From Achromobacter pestifer (lineage in GTDB: Bacteria > Pseudomonadota > Gammaproteobacteria > Burkholderiales > Burkholderiaceae_B), in NCBI RefSeq assembly GCF_013267355.1, contig NZ_CP053985.1, positions 5,270,001 through 5,334,000 of the forward strand: a stretch of DNA of 64,000 bases, written 5' to 3'. The notes beneath the pieces were generated by a model. The model searched no databases, was not told where the DNA came from, and was given only the letters and a program-made list of their open reading frames with translations. The translations under genes were made by a program, and so were the position numbers. Of the stretch, positions 16,935-27,170 are shown in pieces; positions within the stretch are counted from its first letter, which is position 1; each line of letters starts with the position of its first letter.

Positions 16935-18413
16935 TCAGCGTTGTCCGATGCCGGGTTTGAGCGCGATGTGCTTGTACTCGATGAAGTCTTCCAGCGCCGC
17001 CATGCCGTTCAGGCGTCCGAGGCCGGACTGCTTGAAGCCGCCTTCCTCGGTGTTGTCGTAGACCTTGGCCCAGTCGTTGATCCACACGGAACCGGCGTCG
17101 ATGGCTTGGGCGACGCGCAGCGCCCGGTCCACGTCGCGAGTCCAGACGCTGGCGGCCAGGCCATATTCGCTGTCGTTGGCCAGGTGGACCGCGTCGGCTT
17201 CATCGGCAAAGCGCTGGATCGTCAGGACCGGGCCGAAGGTCTCTTGCTGGATGATGGCCAGACTGTTGTCGGACACCTCCAGCAGCGTGGGGCGATAGAA
17301 GGCGCCGCTGGCCAAGGGCCCGGCGTTCACGGGGCCGCCGCGCTCGACGACGCTGGCGCCGGCGGCGATCGCTGCTTTGACGGCCTGGTCGACGCGTTCG
17401 ACGTTGGCGCGGTCGATCAGCGGCCCCATGTCGCTGGCCGGATCGGCCGCGGGGCCGACCTTGACCTCGCGCAGCCGGCCGGCCAGCCCGTCGCGGACCG
17501 CTGCGTAGATGCCATCCTGCACCAGTAACCGGGAACCCGTCATGCAGAACTGGCCGCTGAAGACGGTCAACGCCTTTTCCAGCACCGGCAAGGCGGCATC
17601 CACGTCCGCGTCATCGAAGAGCACCATCGGTGTCTTGCCGCCGAGCTCCATGCCGAAGCGCTTCAAGTGTTTGGCGCCGGCGCTGCTGATGGCGCGCCCC
17701 GTCCGGGTCGAGCCAGTGAAGCTGACGACGGGAACGTCAGGCGCGTCCACGAGGTAGGCGGAACCCTCGGGTCCGCTTTCGAAGAACAGATTGATCACGC
17801 CGTCCGGGAGATCCTCGGCTTCGGCCATGATTTCGGCCATGATGCTGGCGGTCTGCGCCACCTGGCCGGGCAGCTTGATCACCGCGGTGCACCCCGCCGC
17901 GAGCGCCGGCGCAAGGGACCGTATCGTCAGCACTGCCGGCGAATTCCAGGGCGCGATCACGGCCGCCACGCCCATGGGCTGGCGCAGGACGATGGAGATG
18001 CTGCCGGGCTTGGGCGTGAGCGCGCGGCCGCTTTCGAGCAAGGCTGTGGCGGCCGCGTAGCGCAGCTTGCTGGGAATCATGTCGAGTTCGAATGCGGCTT
18101 CGCCCTTGGTCTTGCCGTTCTCGAGCGAGAGGATCTCAAGCAGCCGGTCGCGGTTGCGTTCGAAGGCGCGCGCCAGTTGTTCCAGCACGCGGGCGCGCAG
18201 CTCGTGGTCGTGCGCCCAGGGGGTTGCGCGGAAGGCTTGCGCGGCTGCGGCGACGGCCGATCTCGCGGCCACCAGGCCATTGTCGGGATAGTGGCCGATG
18301 ATGTTGTAGGTGGCGGGGTCGATCGACTCTTTCAAGGCGCCCTCGGCGCGTTGGGTGCCATCGATCCAGTTGTATGCCTTGCGGATCCTGGCGGTGTTGG
18401 CGACCTGGCTCAT
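16935..18413 (-). CDS. NAD(P)-dependent aldehyde dehydrogenase
   Basis: The 492-residue enzyme oxidises aldehydes to acids. Conserved residues are present: Asn157 in PWNSP, the cofactor-binding FTGSTRTGR near residue 232, Glu256 in MELGGK, catalytic Cys290 in SGQFCMTGS, and ETFGPVL later. The ATG at 18413 overlaps the stop codon of the upstream GMC gene by ATGA, so the two are translationally coupled. The pair would convert an alcohol to a carboxylic acid in two steps. Subfamily features are close to betaine/vanillin-type dehydrogenases, but the substrate is unknown. Confidence 0.95.
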   Translation of the reverse strand: MSQVANTARIRKAYNWIDGTQRAEGALKESIDPATYNIIGHYPDNGLVAARSAVAAAAQAFRATPWAHDHELRARVLEQLARAFERNRDRLLEILSLENGKTKGEAAFELDMIPSKLRYAAATALLESGRALTPKPGSISIVLRQPMGVAAVIAPWNSPAVLTIRSLAPALAAGCTAVIKLPGQVAQTASIMAEIMAEAEDLPDGVINLFFESGPEGSAYLVDAPDVPVVSFTGSTRTGRAISSAGAKHLKRFGMELGGKTPMVLFDDADVDAALPVLEKALTVFSGQFCMTGSRLLVQDGIYAAVRDGLAGRLREVKVGPAADPASDMGPLIDRANVERVDQAVKAAIAAGASVVERGGPVNAGPLASGAFYRPTLLEVSDNSLAIIQQETFGPVLTIQRFADEADAVHLANDSEYGLAASVWTRDVDRALRVAQAIDAGSVWINDWAKVYDNTEEGGFKQSGLGRLNGMAALEDFIEYKHIALKPGIGQR

Positions 18414-19954
18414 GATCTGGCCTCCGTGTTCCTGATCCAGTGGCTGACGCGTTCCGCCAGCATGACCACCGTGGGGTTGGTGGCGACCGACGGAACGTCC
18501 GGGAAGCTGGACGCGTCCGCCACCCGCAAGTTGGCGATGCCGCGCACGCGCCCCTGATAGTCCGTCACCGCGTGGGGATCGCCATCGCCGCCCATGGGGG
18601 CGGTCGAGGTGGGGTGATGATAGATGTCCAGCGCCGAGGGCAGGGTCGCTTCCAGCGCTGCGGGGTCGGCCGCGGCCGGGCCGGGGACGAGTTCCCGCGC
18701 GATGATCTCGGACAGCGGCCCCTGGCTTGCGATCCGGCGGATCAGCTGGATGCCCTCGACCATCCGTTCCCGGTCCTCCGCCACCCCGAGGATGTTGAGG
18801 TCGATGAGCGGCGCGGCATGGGGATCGCGATCCTGCAGCTTGAGTGTGCCGGTGGATCTTGGTCGGGTCAGCGCCAGGGCCAGCATGAAGATGGCGCCGG
18901 TGGGCGAGTCGGCGGGATCGCCGTAATGCACGGCGCTGACGTGCAGGTCGCCGTCGCCGGGGCCTGCCTTCGACGACCGTGTCCACAGAATGGCGCCGAC
19001 CGGCGGAATGGGCAGCCCCAGGCGTTCGGGATGCGCGGCCCAGACGGTGAAGAAGAAGGGATGTTCCTGCAGGCGTTGGCCGACCGGCAGATCGGCCGCG
19101 ACCGGAATATCCAGCGCCTGGAGGTCGGCCGCGGGACCGATGCCCGAGCGTAGCAGCATGGCAGCGGATCCATATGCGCCGGCCGACAGGACGATCTCGC
19201 CTGCGGCGATCCGTTCGCCGTTGGCCAGGATCACGGCTTGCGCCCGGCCGTTCTCGACCTCGACGCGGTCCGCCAGCGTTTCGCTGCGTATCGTCAGGTT
19301 GGGGCGCGCCCTTACGGCGTCCGAGAGATAGGTCATGCCCGTGTTCAGCCGCTGTCCCATGCGGTTGTTCATGGGGTAGGGGCCGACGCCGAACGGCGCA
19401 TCGCTGTTGAAGTCCTGGACCCTGGGGTGGCCCGCCATCTGGGCTGAAGCCAGGAATGCGCGCTGCATGTCGGAGATTTCGTCGTCTTGCAGCTGGTGCA
19501 CGGGCTCGGGGCCGGAACGGCCGTGGCATTGTTCCGCGCCCGAGGCGGTCCATTCGCTGCCCCGGAAGAACGGCAGCACGTCGGTGACGGACCAATGCGG
19601 AAGTCCGGCCGCGGTCCAGCGCTCGAAATCGGCGGCGGGCGCGCGCATCCAGACGCCGGCATTCACGGCGGAGGAGCCGCCCAGCACCTTGCCCCGCGGG
19701 ACTGGAAACGATTTTCCGCCCCAGCCGGGCAAGGACGCGTAGCCCCAGTCATGCTCGGCATCGCCGCCGATGATGCTTTGGGCGCGCACGGCGTCCGGGT
19801 AGGCATGGGGCGGATAGGCCCGGCCGGCCTCGATCAGCAGCACGCGGCGGGATGCATCCTCGCTGAGGCGGCTGGCCAGCACGGCTCCGGCCGAACCGCC
19901 ACCGACCACGATGACGTCGAAGGCGCCCGCAGGGGTGCGGAGTCCTATTTGCAT
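18410..19954 (-). CDS. GMC-family FAD-dependent alcohol oxidoreductase (choline dehydrogenase-like)
   Basis: The 514-residue flavoenzyme has the FAD-binding loop GGGSAG at residues 18-23, the GMC signature PRGKVLGGSSAVNAGVW, the second signature around GEIVLSAGAYGSA, and the C-terminal active-site histidine in IYHHPTSTAPMG with VATNPTVVMLAERV after it. GMC enzymes oxidise alcohols, passing electrons to oxygen (making peroxide) or to quinones. The ATG at 19954 follows GGTGA; an in-frame ATG at 19969 adds five residues. It heads a three-gene operon with the aldehyde dehydrogenase and the catalase-like protein. A LysR gene lies divergently 156 bases away. Confidence 0.93.
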   Translation of the reverse strand: MQIGLRTPAGAFDVIVVGGGSAGAVLASRLSEDASRRVLLIEAGRAYPPHAYPDAVRAQSIIGGDAEHDWGYASLPGWGGKSFPVPRGKVLGGSSAVNAGVWMRAPAADFERWTAAGLPHWSVTDVLPFFRGSEWTASGAEQCHGRSGPEPVHQLQDDEISDMQRAFLASAQMAGHPRVQDFNSDAPFGVGPYPMNNRMGQRLNTGMTYLSDAVRARPNLTIRSETLADRVEVENGRAQAVILANGERIAAGEIVLSAGAYGSAAMLLRSGIGPAADLQALDIPVAADLPVGQRLQEHPFFFTVWAAHPERLGLPIPPVGAILWTRSSKAGPGDGDLHVSAVHYGDPADSPTGAIFMLALALTRPRSTGTLKLQDRDPHAAPLIDLNILGVAEDRERMVEGIQLIRRIASQGPLSEIIARELVPGPAAADPAALEATLPSALDIYHHPTSTAPMGGDGDPHAVTDYQGRVRGIANLRVADASSFPDVPSVATNPTVVMLAERVSHWIRNTEARS

Positions 19955-20110
19955 AGTCGTATTCACCATAAGGAGATTTCTCGTGTCATTGTTTATGCTG
20001 GACACGCAATCAACTCCGGTCTGGTGCAAGCCAATCAGAGCGGTCGGTCGCGTGCAATTGGCTCCATCATCAATTTGTACCGGCGCAGGCGGAAGGTGCC
20101 TGCCGGTCAC

Positions 20111-21034
20111 ATGAATCGCGAAAATATGTCTGGAATCTTTTCGATCGAATCTTTCAGCGGCCTGGTGGCCTTCGCGGCCACGGTGGAGTCCGGCAGTTTT
20201 GCCGCAGCCGGGCGCAAGCTGGGGCTGTCCGCTTCCGCGGCGGGCAAGGCGGTCGAAAGGCTGGAAATCAGATTGGGCGTGCGACTGCTGCATCGCACGA
20301 CCCGCTCCTTGGGCCCGACTGGAGAAGGCGAGGTCCTGTACCGATACGTCGCCAGAATCCTGAAGGATCTTCAGGATGCGGAGCGGGAACTGCACCTGCT
20401 TCAGAACGCGCCCCGCGGCCGGCTCAAGATCAGCGTTCCCACCGTGATGGGACGCAGGGTCGTGGTGCCGGCGCTCAACGATTTCCACGCGCGCTACCCG
20501 GAGATCTTGGTTGATATCAATCTCGACGATCTGATCGTCGACGTAATCGAGGACGGATACGACCTAGTGCTGCGGCTGGGCGAACTGGAGGATTCAGGGC
20601 TGCAGGCCCGCAGTATCGGACTGCATGCGTTCACGACCTGTGCGTCGCCCGCCTACCTGGCGCAGCATGGCATGCCCCGGACCCCCGCGGACCTCAGCGA
20701 GCATCGCTGCATCCACTACCGCTTTCCGACCACGGGACGGCCGGAGATCTGGGCTTTCAAGGGCGAGCAAGCAGACAAGCCGCTCAAGCCTTCCGGCATC
20801 TTGAATGATGGTGAAGCGCTGGCGTCCGCTGCGATCGGCGGACTGGGGATCGTCCAGGTGCCGAGTTACCTGGTCAAGGAAGATATTGCGGCAGGGCGTT
20901 TGCAGCCTGTGCTGGAGGACTACACGGAAAATCGCGGCAGCGTGTCGCTGCTATGGCCGCCCAGGTCGGCGGAGGTCGCGCGGGTGCGCGTATTCATCGA
21001 TTTCTTTGCCGAGCGGATCGCGGCGCAGTTGTAG
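20111..21034 (+). CDS. LysR-family regulator of the GMC/ALDH operon (CrgA/AaeR-like)
   Basis: The 307-residue protein has the LysR winged helix (GLVAFAATVESGSFAAAGRK, LGLSASAAGKAVERLE) and an effector domain of the type found in CrgA/PA2206-like regulators (RGRLKISVPTVMGRRVVVPA, DYDLVLR-like stretch, then a late GGLGIVQVPSYLV). The start is uncertain between the ATG at 20111 and one at 20126; neither has a strong ribosome-binding site. Its divergent position makes it the natural regulator of the GMC-ALDH-haem protein operon (inference). Confidence 0.88.
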   Translation: MNRENMSGIFSIESFSGLVAFAATVESGSFAAAGRKLGLSASAAGKAVERLEIRLGVRLLHRTTRSLGPTGEGEVLYRYVARILKDLQDAERELHLLQNAPRGRLKISVPTVMGRRVVVPALNDFHARYPEILVDINLDDLIVDVIEDGYDLVLRLGELEDSGLQARSIGLHAFTTCASPAYLAQHGMPRTPADLSEHRCIHYRFPTTGRPEIWAFKGEQADKPLKPSGILNDGEALASAAIGGLGIVQVPSYLVKEDIAAGRLQPVLEDYTENRGSVSLLWPPRSAEVARVRVFIDFFAERIAAQL

Positions 21035-21076
21035 GCGTGCCTGATGTCGCCCCGTCGGGGCGACCAGGAACGCAAA

Positions 21077-21101
21077 AAAGGATGCCCAGGGGCATCCTTT
21101 T
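21077..21101. terminator. Bidirectional terminator between lysR-type gene and rpsT
   Basis: The stem AAAGGATGCC/GGCATCCTTT with a short CAGG loop is flanked by A-rich sequence on the left and T-rich on the right, so it can end both the plus-strand regulator and the minus-strand rpsT transcript. Confidence 0.85.
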
Positions 21102-21148
21102 TCATTTGCCGTATTCGTGACGCCCCGAAAACAGGGCGGCAGAATGGC

Positions 21149-21412
21149 TTAGGCCAGCGCCTTGATGGCGGCAGCCAGGCGGCTCTTGTGGCGAGCGGCC
21201 TTGTTCTTGTGGATGATGTTCTTGTCAGCCACGCGATCGATCACGCTGGAGGCCTTCTGGAACACGTCGCCAGCCGCAGCCTTGTCGCCAGCGGCGATGG
21301 ATTGGCGAACGCGCTTGATGGCGGTGCGCAGCATCGAGCGCAGGCTGGAATTGTGCTTGTTGCGCTCAACGGATTGGCGAGCGCGCTTGCGGGCTTGGGC
21401 GGTATTGGCCAT
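21149..21412 (-). CDS. rpsT: 30S ribosomal protein S20
   Basis: The 87-residue basic protein starts [13 protein letters not shown] and contains the expected long helices with [20 protein letters not shown] and [17 protein letters not shown]20 binds 16S rRNA early in small-subunit assembly. The ATG at 21412 gives the canonical N-terminus; the frame extends upstream without relevance. A strong promoter is 35-60 bases upstream and an intrinsic terminator follows, so it is a single-gene transcript. Confidence 0.98.
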   Translation of the reverse strand: MANTAQARKRARQSVERNKHNSSLRSMLRTAIKRVRQSIAAGDKAAAGDVFQKASSVIDRVADKNIIHKNKAARHKSRLAAAIKALA

Positions 21413-21446
21413 GTTGCTATATAAGTTGAATTCGGCAAAGTCGAAC

Positions 21447-21474
21447 ATTGTAGCAAGTCCCTACGGGAATGCAA
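21447..21474 (-). promoter_or_regulatory. rpsT promoter
   Basis: On the minus strand, TTGCAT (21469-21474), a 16-base spacer and TACAAT (21447-21452) form a strong sigma-70-type promoter, placing the start of transcription about 28 bases before the rpsT ATG. Confidence 0.75.
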
Positions 21475-21677
21475 GCTTTTAATGTCTGATCAACCGATGG
21501 AGCGCCCGTCAACCGGGCGGGGGGCGCTGCGGGAAGAATTCCCTGGGCTGGGGAGCCCTTGCGGATGGTCCTCATGCACAGTCTTGAGGAAGACCCGTGG
21601 CGCCTACTGGATAAAAACACCGTGCTTAGTATACAACGAGAAGCCCCTCTGGCGGCACGGCGCGCACACCGGCGTTG

Positions 21678-22646
21678 TCAGGCGGCTACGTTGATGGAGA
21701 CAAACCAGGGCGTGAAGCGGCGGACGTGGATGGGCATCATGTCGCGCAGCGTATCGAGCGCGGCGTCGGTGTCGTCCAGCGGGAAATGGCCGGATACCGG
21801 CAGGCCGCCGGCGGCCATGGACACGCGCAGCGTGCCGCTGCGGTAGGGGCGCAGGGCGGCGATCACTTCGGCTAGCGGGCGGCCGCGGGCTTCGACCCAG
21901 CCGGCTTCCCAGGCGGCCTCGGCCATGAGCTCGGCGCGCGGGGTGTCCATGCGGGCGGCGTCGAACCGGGCGCCGGTGCCGGCGCGGACGGTGCCGTGGG
22001 CGCCGGACATGGTCTCGACCTCGACCTCGTGTTCATGCACCACCACCAGCGTGCGCTGGGCCTGCTGGCGCACCATGTAGCGGGTGCCCAGGGCGCGGAC
22101 CGTGCCTTCGGCCGTCTGGACCAGGAAGGGGCGGCGCGCGTCGGGGGCCACCGACACCGTCACGGCGCCATCCAGCAGGCGGACCTGGCGGTAGGCGGGG
22201 GTGAAATCCAGGTTGACGCGGCTACGGGCGTCCAGCAGCAGTTGGCTGCCGTCGGACAGCACGTAGCGGCGGCGTTCGCCTGTGGCCGTGGCGGCATCGG
22301 CCGCGACGTTGCCCAGGGGATAGAAGGCATTGCCCACGTAAGCCGCGCAGGCGCCGGTACCGGCGAGCGCCAGCGCGCCGGTCAGAAACCGGCGGCGCGG
22401 GGGCGCGATGGCGGGCCCGGGAGGGGCTGCGAGGGGCGGGGCAGGCTGGCTGGCCGTGGCGTAGCCAACAGGGTAGGCGTCGCCAAGCCGGCCGAACGTC
22501 GATCCTTCCAGCGATCCGGTCAGCTGCTGCCAGGCGTTTTCATGGGCCGGGTCGGCAGCGCGCCACGCCAGGAAATTGTTGTAGTCCCGTGCGGTCGCCT
22601 TGCCGGAACGCAATAACAGCAGCCAATTGATTACCTGGTCCGCCAT
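21678..22646 (-). CDS. FecR-like anti-sigma/sensor protein (orphan, with Tat-like motif)
   Basis: FecR proteins pass an iron-siderophore signal from an outer-membrane receptor to an ECF sigma factor. The 322-residue product shows an N-terminal DUF4880-type cytoplasmic segment (W8, W29, then DPAHENAWQQLTG), a membrane segment at about 87-105 preceded by PPRRRFLTG (a twin-arginine-like motif), and the periplasmic FecR domain (YVLSDGSQLLLDARSRVNLD, GTRYMVRQQ). The ATG at 22646 follows AAGGA. Unusually, no sigma factor or TonB receptor gene adjoins it; it lies between rpsT and murJ. Its partner must be elsewhere or lost. Confidence 0.85.
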   Translation of the reverse strand: MADQVINWLLLLRSGKATARDYNNFLAWRAADPAHENAWQQLTGSLEGSTFGRLGDAYPVGYATASQPAPPLAAPPGPAIAPPRRRFLTGALALAGTGACAAYVGNAFYPLGNVAADAATATGERRRYVLSDGSQLLLDARSRVNLDFTPAYRQVRLLDGAVTVSVAPDARRPFLVQTAEGTVRALGTRYMVRQQAQRTLVVVHEHEVEVETMSGAHGTVRAGTGARFDAARMDTPRAELMAEAAWEAGWVEARGRPLAEVIAALRPYRSGTLRVSMAAGGLPVSGHFPLDDTDAALDTLRDMMPIHVRRFTPWFVSINVAA

Positions 22647-22782
22647 GGGTTGTCCTTGGGCGTACTTCACTTCATGTCCCCGCAGTGCTTCAAGGGGGAT
22701 CCTTTCGATGGCAATTTGTAAATAATAAAGGTTTTTTACCAAAGATTACCGGCCGATTGTCAATTCTTGACGAATCTAATGC

Positions 22783-22808
22783 AAAAAAGCCGGTACTAGA
22801 CCGGCTTT
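22783..22808 (-). terminator. murJ terminator
   Basis: On the minus strand the stem AAAGCCGGT/ACCGGCTTT is followed by a T-run (A-run at 22783-22788 on the plus strand). It lies 30 bases beyond the murJ stop codon and separates murJ from the fecR-like gene. Confidence 0.85.
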
Positions 22809-22837
22809 GGGGGCGTATATAGGCAGATTGTCCGAAC

Positions 22838-24397
22838 TTAACGCGCCGGGCGTCGGCCGAAGTCCCTAGGACGGAAGCCAAACAGTAACAACATTCCGAA
22901 GTACACCGCGCCACTGGCTGCCAGCACGCCGGCCAGCCAGGCCACCCTTTGTCCGGAATGGGCCTGCAGGGCGATCCAGTCGATGCGCCCGTCCGCATAC
23001 CAGAGCAGGGCCGCCAGCGCCGCCAGGGCGGGCAAGAGGCGCAGCGCGAACGCGGTCCAGCCGGGGCCGGGCTGGTAGACGCCGCGGCGGCGCAGTCCGA
23101 TCAGCAGCGCCAAGGCGTTCAGGCAGGCGCCCAGGCCGATGGCCAGGGCCAGCCCGGCATGCGCCATCACGGGCACCAGCACCAGGTTCATCAGCTGCGT
23201 CATGATCAGCACACCGATGGCGATCTTCACCGGCGTGCGGATGTCCTGCTTGGCGTAGAAGCCGGGCGCCAGGATCTTCACCGCCAAGAGGCCGATCAGC
23301 CCGGCGGAATAGGAAATGACGGCCAGGCGGGTCTGGCTTACATCCTGGGCAGCGAAGGCGCCGTAGTGGAACAACGTGGCGACCAGTCCATCGGACAGCA
23401 GCGCCATGCCCACGGCCGCCGGCAGGCCCAGCAGCAGCACCAGGCGCAGGCCCCAGTCCAGCAGCCCGCTGTAACCGCCGTGGTCGTCGCGGGCATGGGC
23501 CGCGGACAGGCTGGGCAGCAGCACCGTGCCCAGTGCCACGCCCAGCAGCGCCGTGGGAAATTCCATCAGGCGGTCGGCGAAGGATAGCCAGGTCACGCTG
23601 CCCGGCGTCAGCCAGGTGGCGATGTTGGTGTTGATCAACAGCGAGATCTGCGCGACCGAGACGCCCAGAGTGGCGGGGGCCATCTGCTTGAGGATGCGCT
23701 GCACCGTGGGGTCGGCCCAGGCCTGGCGGAACCGCAGCGAAAAGCGCGGCGTCAGGCCGAGCCGCGCCAGGGCAATCCATTGCACCGCAAGCTGCGCCAC
23801 GCCGCCGATCATGACGCCGATGGCCAGCGCGTAGACCGGCACGTCCATGCGCGGCGCGAGCCAGATGCAGGCGCCGATCATGGCCAGGTTGAGCAGGACC
23901 GGCGTGAAGGCCGGCACGGCGAAGCGGCGCCAGGTATTGAGCACGCCCGAGGCGAAGGCGATCAGCGACATGCAGAAGATGTAGGGGAACATCATCCGCG
24001 TCATCCAGACCGCCGCGCCGAATTCGGTGTCGCGCGCGGCGCCCCGCAGGCCGCTGGCCATGGCGGATACCACCCAGGGCGCGGCGACGATACCGATCAG
24101 CGTGATCAGCATCAGCGCGGCCGTCAGCAGCAGGGCCACGCGGTCCAGCAGGGTGCGGACTTCTTCTTCCGAACGGTTGTTGCGCGCCGACCCCAGGATG
24201 GGCACGAAGGCCTGGGCGAAAGCCCCTTCGGCGAACAGGCGGCGCAGCAGGTTGGGAATGCGGAAGGCGACCCAGAAGGCGTCGGTGATGGGGCCGGCGC
24301 CGAAAGCGCGGGCCACCAGGATGTCGCGGATCAGGCCGGAAATGCGGGACAGCAGGGTGAAGCTGCTGACCGTGGCCGCCGAACGAAACAGGCTCAT
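22838..24397 (-). CDS. murJ: Lipid II flippase MurJ
   Basis: MurJ moves lipid II across the inner membrane for peptidoglycan synthesis. The 519-residue, highly hydrophobic protein begins MSLFRSAATVSSFTLLSRIS and carries the family segment RDILVARAFGAGPITDAFWV, with FRIPNLLRRLFAEGAFAQAFVP in the first helices. About 14 membrane segments are expected. The start is fixed by family alignment, but no good ribosome-binding site precedes it. A GC-rich hairpin with a nine-T tract lies only 14 bases upstream, an odd leader for an essential gene. Confidence 0.96.
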   Translation of the reverse strand: MSLFRSAATVSSFTLLSRISGLIRDILVARAFGAGPITDAFWVAFRIPNLLRRLFAEGAFAQAFVPILGSARNNRSEEEVRTLLDRVALLLTAALMLITLIGIVAAPWVVSAMASGLRGAARDTEFGAAVWMTRMMFPYIFCMSLIAFASGVLNTWRRFAVPAFTPVLLNLAMIGACIWLAPRMDVPVYALAIGVMIGGVAQLAVQWIALARLGLTPRFSLRFRQAWADPTVQRILKQMAPATLGVSVAQISLLINTNIATWLTPGSVTWLSFADRLMEFPTALLGVALGTVLLPSLSAAHARDDHGGYSGLLDWGLRLVLLLGLPAAVGMALLSDGLVATLFHYGAFAAQDVSQTRLAVISYSAGLIGLLAVKILAPGFYAKQDIRTPVKIAIGVLIMTQLMNLVLVPVMAHAGLALAIGLGACLNALALLIGLRRRGVYQPGPGWTAFALRLLPALAALAALLWYADGRIDWIALQAHSGQRVAWLAGVLAASGAVYFGMLLLFGFRPRDFGRRPAR

Positions 24398-24410
24398 GGA
24401 TAGGACTACT

Positions 24411-24437
24411 GAAAAAAAAACGGGCCGGTCCGGCCCG
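24411..24437 (-). terminator. Intrinsic terminator or attenuator immediately upstream of murJ
   Basis: On the minus strand the stem CGGGCCGG/CCGGCCCG leads directly into nine T's (plus-strand A-run 24412-24420). The tract ends 14 bases before the murJ ATG. It may be a second terminator for the SDR gene upstream, or an attenuator in the murJ leader. Confidence 0.75.
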
Positions 24438-24470
24438 GCGCGGCTGCGCGCAAGCGCGAGACGCCCAATG

Positions 24471-24497
24471 AAAACAGGCCCACCAGGTGGGCCTGTC
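24471..24497 (-). terminator. Terminator of the SDR dehydrogenase gene
   Basis: An almost uninterrupted palindrome ACAGGCCCACC/GGTGGGCCTGT is followed on the minus strand by four T's. It sits 12 bases after the SDR stop codon. Confidence 0.75.
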
Positions 24498-24508
24498 TTT
24501 GTACTACA

Positions 24509-25267
24509 TCACTTCGGCGGCATGCGGATGGCGCCGTCGAGGCGGATGGTTTCGCCATTCAGCATATCGTTCGTGACGATGCTGTGGACCAGCTTGGCGT
24601 AGTCTTCCGGGCGGCCCAGGCGGGCGGGGAAGGGAATGCTGGCGGCCAGCGAGTCCTGCACTTCCTGTGGCATGCCGAAGATCATGGGCGTGCCGAAGAT
24701 GCCCGGAGCGATGGTCATGCAGCGGATGCCGGTCTTGGACAGGTCGCGCGCGATGGGCAGGGTCATGCCGGCCACGCCCGCCTTGGAGGCGGCGTAGGCG
24801 GCCTGGCCGATCTGGCCGTCGAAGGCGGCGACGGAGGCGGTGTTGATCATCACGCCGCGTTCGCCGGTGGGCTCGGGCGCGTTGGCGCTCATGGCCTCGG
24901 CGGCCAGGCGCATCATGTTGAAGCTGCCAATCAGGTTGATCGACACGACCTTCTGGAACAGTTCCAGCGGATGCGCGCCGTTCTTGCCCACGATCTTGGC
25001 GGCGGGCGCGACGCCGGCGCAGTTCACCAGGCCAAAGAGCGAGCCCAGCTCGAGCGCGGCGGCCACGGCGTTCTTGCCATCGGCTTCCTGGGTCACGTCG
25101 CAGTGGACGTAGCGCTGGCCCAGTTCCTTGGCCAGGGCCGAGCCCGGCTCGTCCTGCACGTCGGCGATGACGACCTTGGCGCCGTTTTCGACCAGCATGC
25201 GCACCGTGCCGGCGCCCAGTCCGGACGCGCCGCCCGTGACGATGAATACCTTGTTCGCGATTTCCAT
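24509..25267 (-). CDS. Short-chain dehydrogenase, 3-hydroxyacyl-CoA dehydrogenase type 2-like
   Basis: The 252-residue SDR enzyme has the cofactor loop TGGASGLG near residue 11, an NCAG motif (VNCAGVAPA), the catalytic Ser region [11 protein letters not shown] and the Tyr/Lys pair in AAYAASKAG. The Asp in VVIADVQDE suggests NAD preference. Its similarity to HSD17B10-type proteins ([28 protein letters not shown]) suggests 3-hydroxyacyl-CoA oxidation in fatty-acid or branched-chain degradation. It has its own terminator and is separated from adk by 133 bases. Confidence 0.9.
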   Translation of the reverse strand: MEIANKVFIVTGGASGLGAGTVRMLVENGAKVVIADVQDEPGSALAKELGQRYVHCDVTQEADGKNAVAAALELGSLFGLVNCAGVAPAAKIVGKNGAHPLELFQKVVSINLIGSFNMMRLAAEAMSANAPEPTGERGVMINTASVAAFDGQIGQAAYAASKAGVAGMTLPIARDLSKTGIRCMTIAPGIFGTPMIFGMPQEVQDSLAASIPFPARLGRPEDYAKLVHSIVTNDMLNGETIRLDGAIRMPPK

Positions 25268-25400
25268 GTTTCTACCACCAGGTGAGTTCTAGGGATGAAA
25301 GCGGCGCGGCAGGCGCCGGATATGACTAGGCCCTCGGGCCGGAACCGGAACGCATCGCGTCCAGCCGGCGCCGAAGGCCTGTGAACCATTGAGGCGCCGG

Positions 25401-26913
<1,513 letters not shown>

Positions 26914-26924
26914 GCGCGGCGCTT

Positions 26925-27107
26925 TCAGTGCGTGGCGGGGGCGTCGTCCAGCGCGCGGGCTTCCGATTCCAGCATGACGGGGATGCCGTCGCGCACGGGG
27001 AAGGCCAGGCGGTCGGCGCGGCAGACCAGTTCGGCTTGCTGCCGGTCGTGTTCGAGGCGGCCCTTGCACAGCGGGCAGACGAGGATGTCGAGTAGGCGGG
27101 ATTCCAT
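26925..27107 (-). CDS. Trm112-family small zinc-binding protein (YcaR-like)
   Basis: A 60-residue protein starting [20 protein letters not shown]. It has the CPLCKG knuckle and the conserved ending [11 protein letters not shown]. In eukaryotes and some bacteria Trm112 proteins activate methyltransferases; in proteobacteria this short form sits invariably between lpxK and kdsB, with unclear function. Only three Cys are visible (11, 14 and 29), so the zinc site is incomplete or uses another ligand. Confidence 0.9.
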   Translation of the reverse strand: MESRLLDILVCPLCKGRLEHDRQQAELVCRADRLAFPVRDGIPVMLESEARALDDAPATH

Positions 27108-27170
27108 GACCGGAATTCTAAAGCAGTTTGCCCGGGGCCGGGCCGCGGGCGCCGCCAGGCGCGGGCTTGG

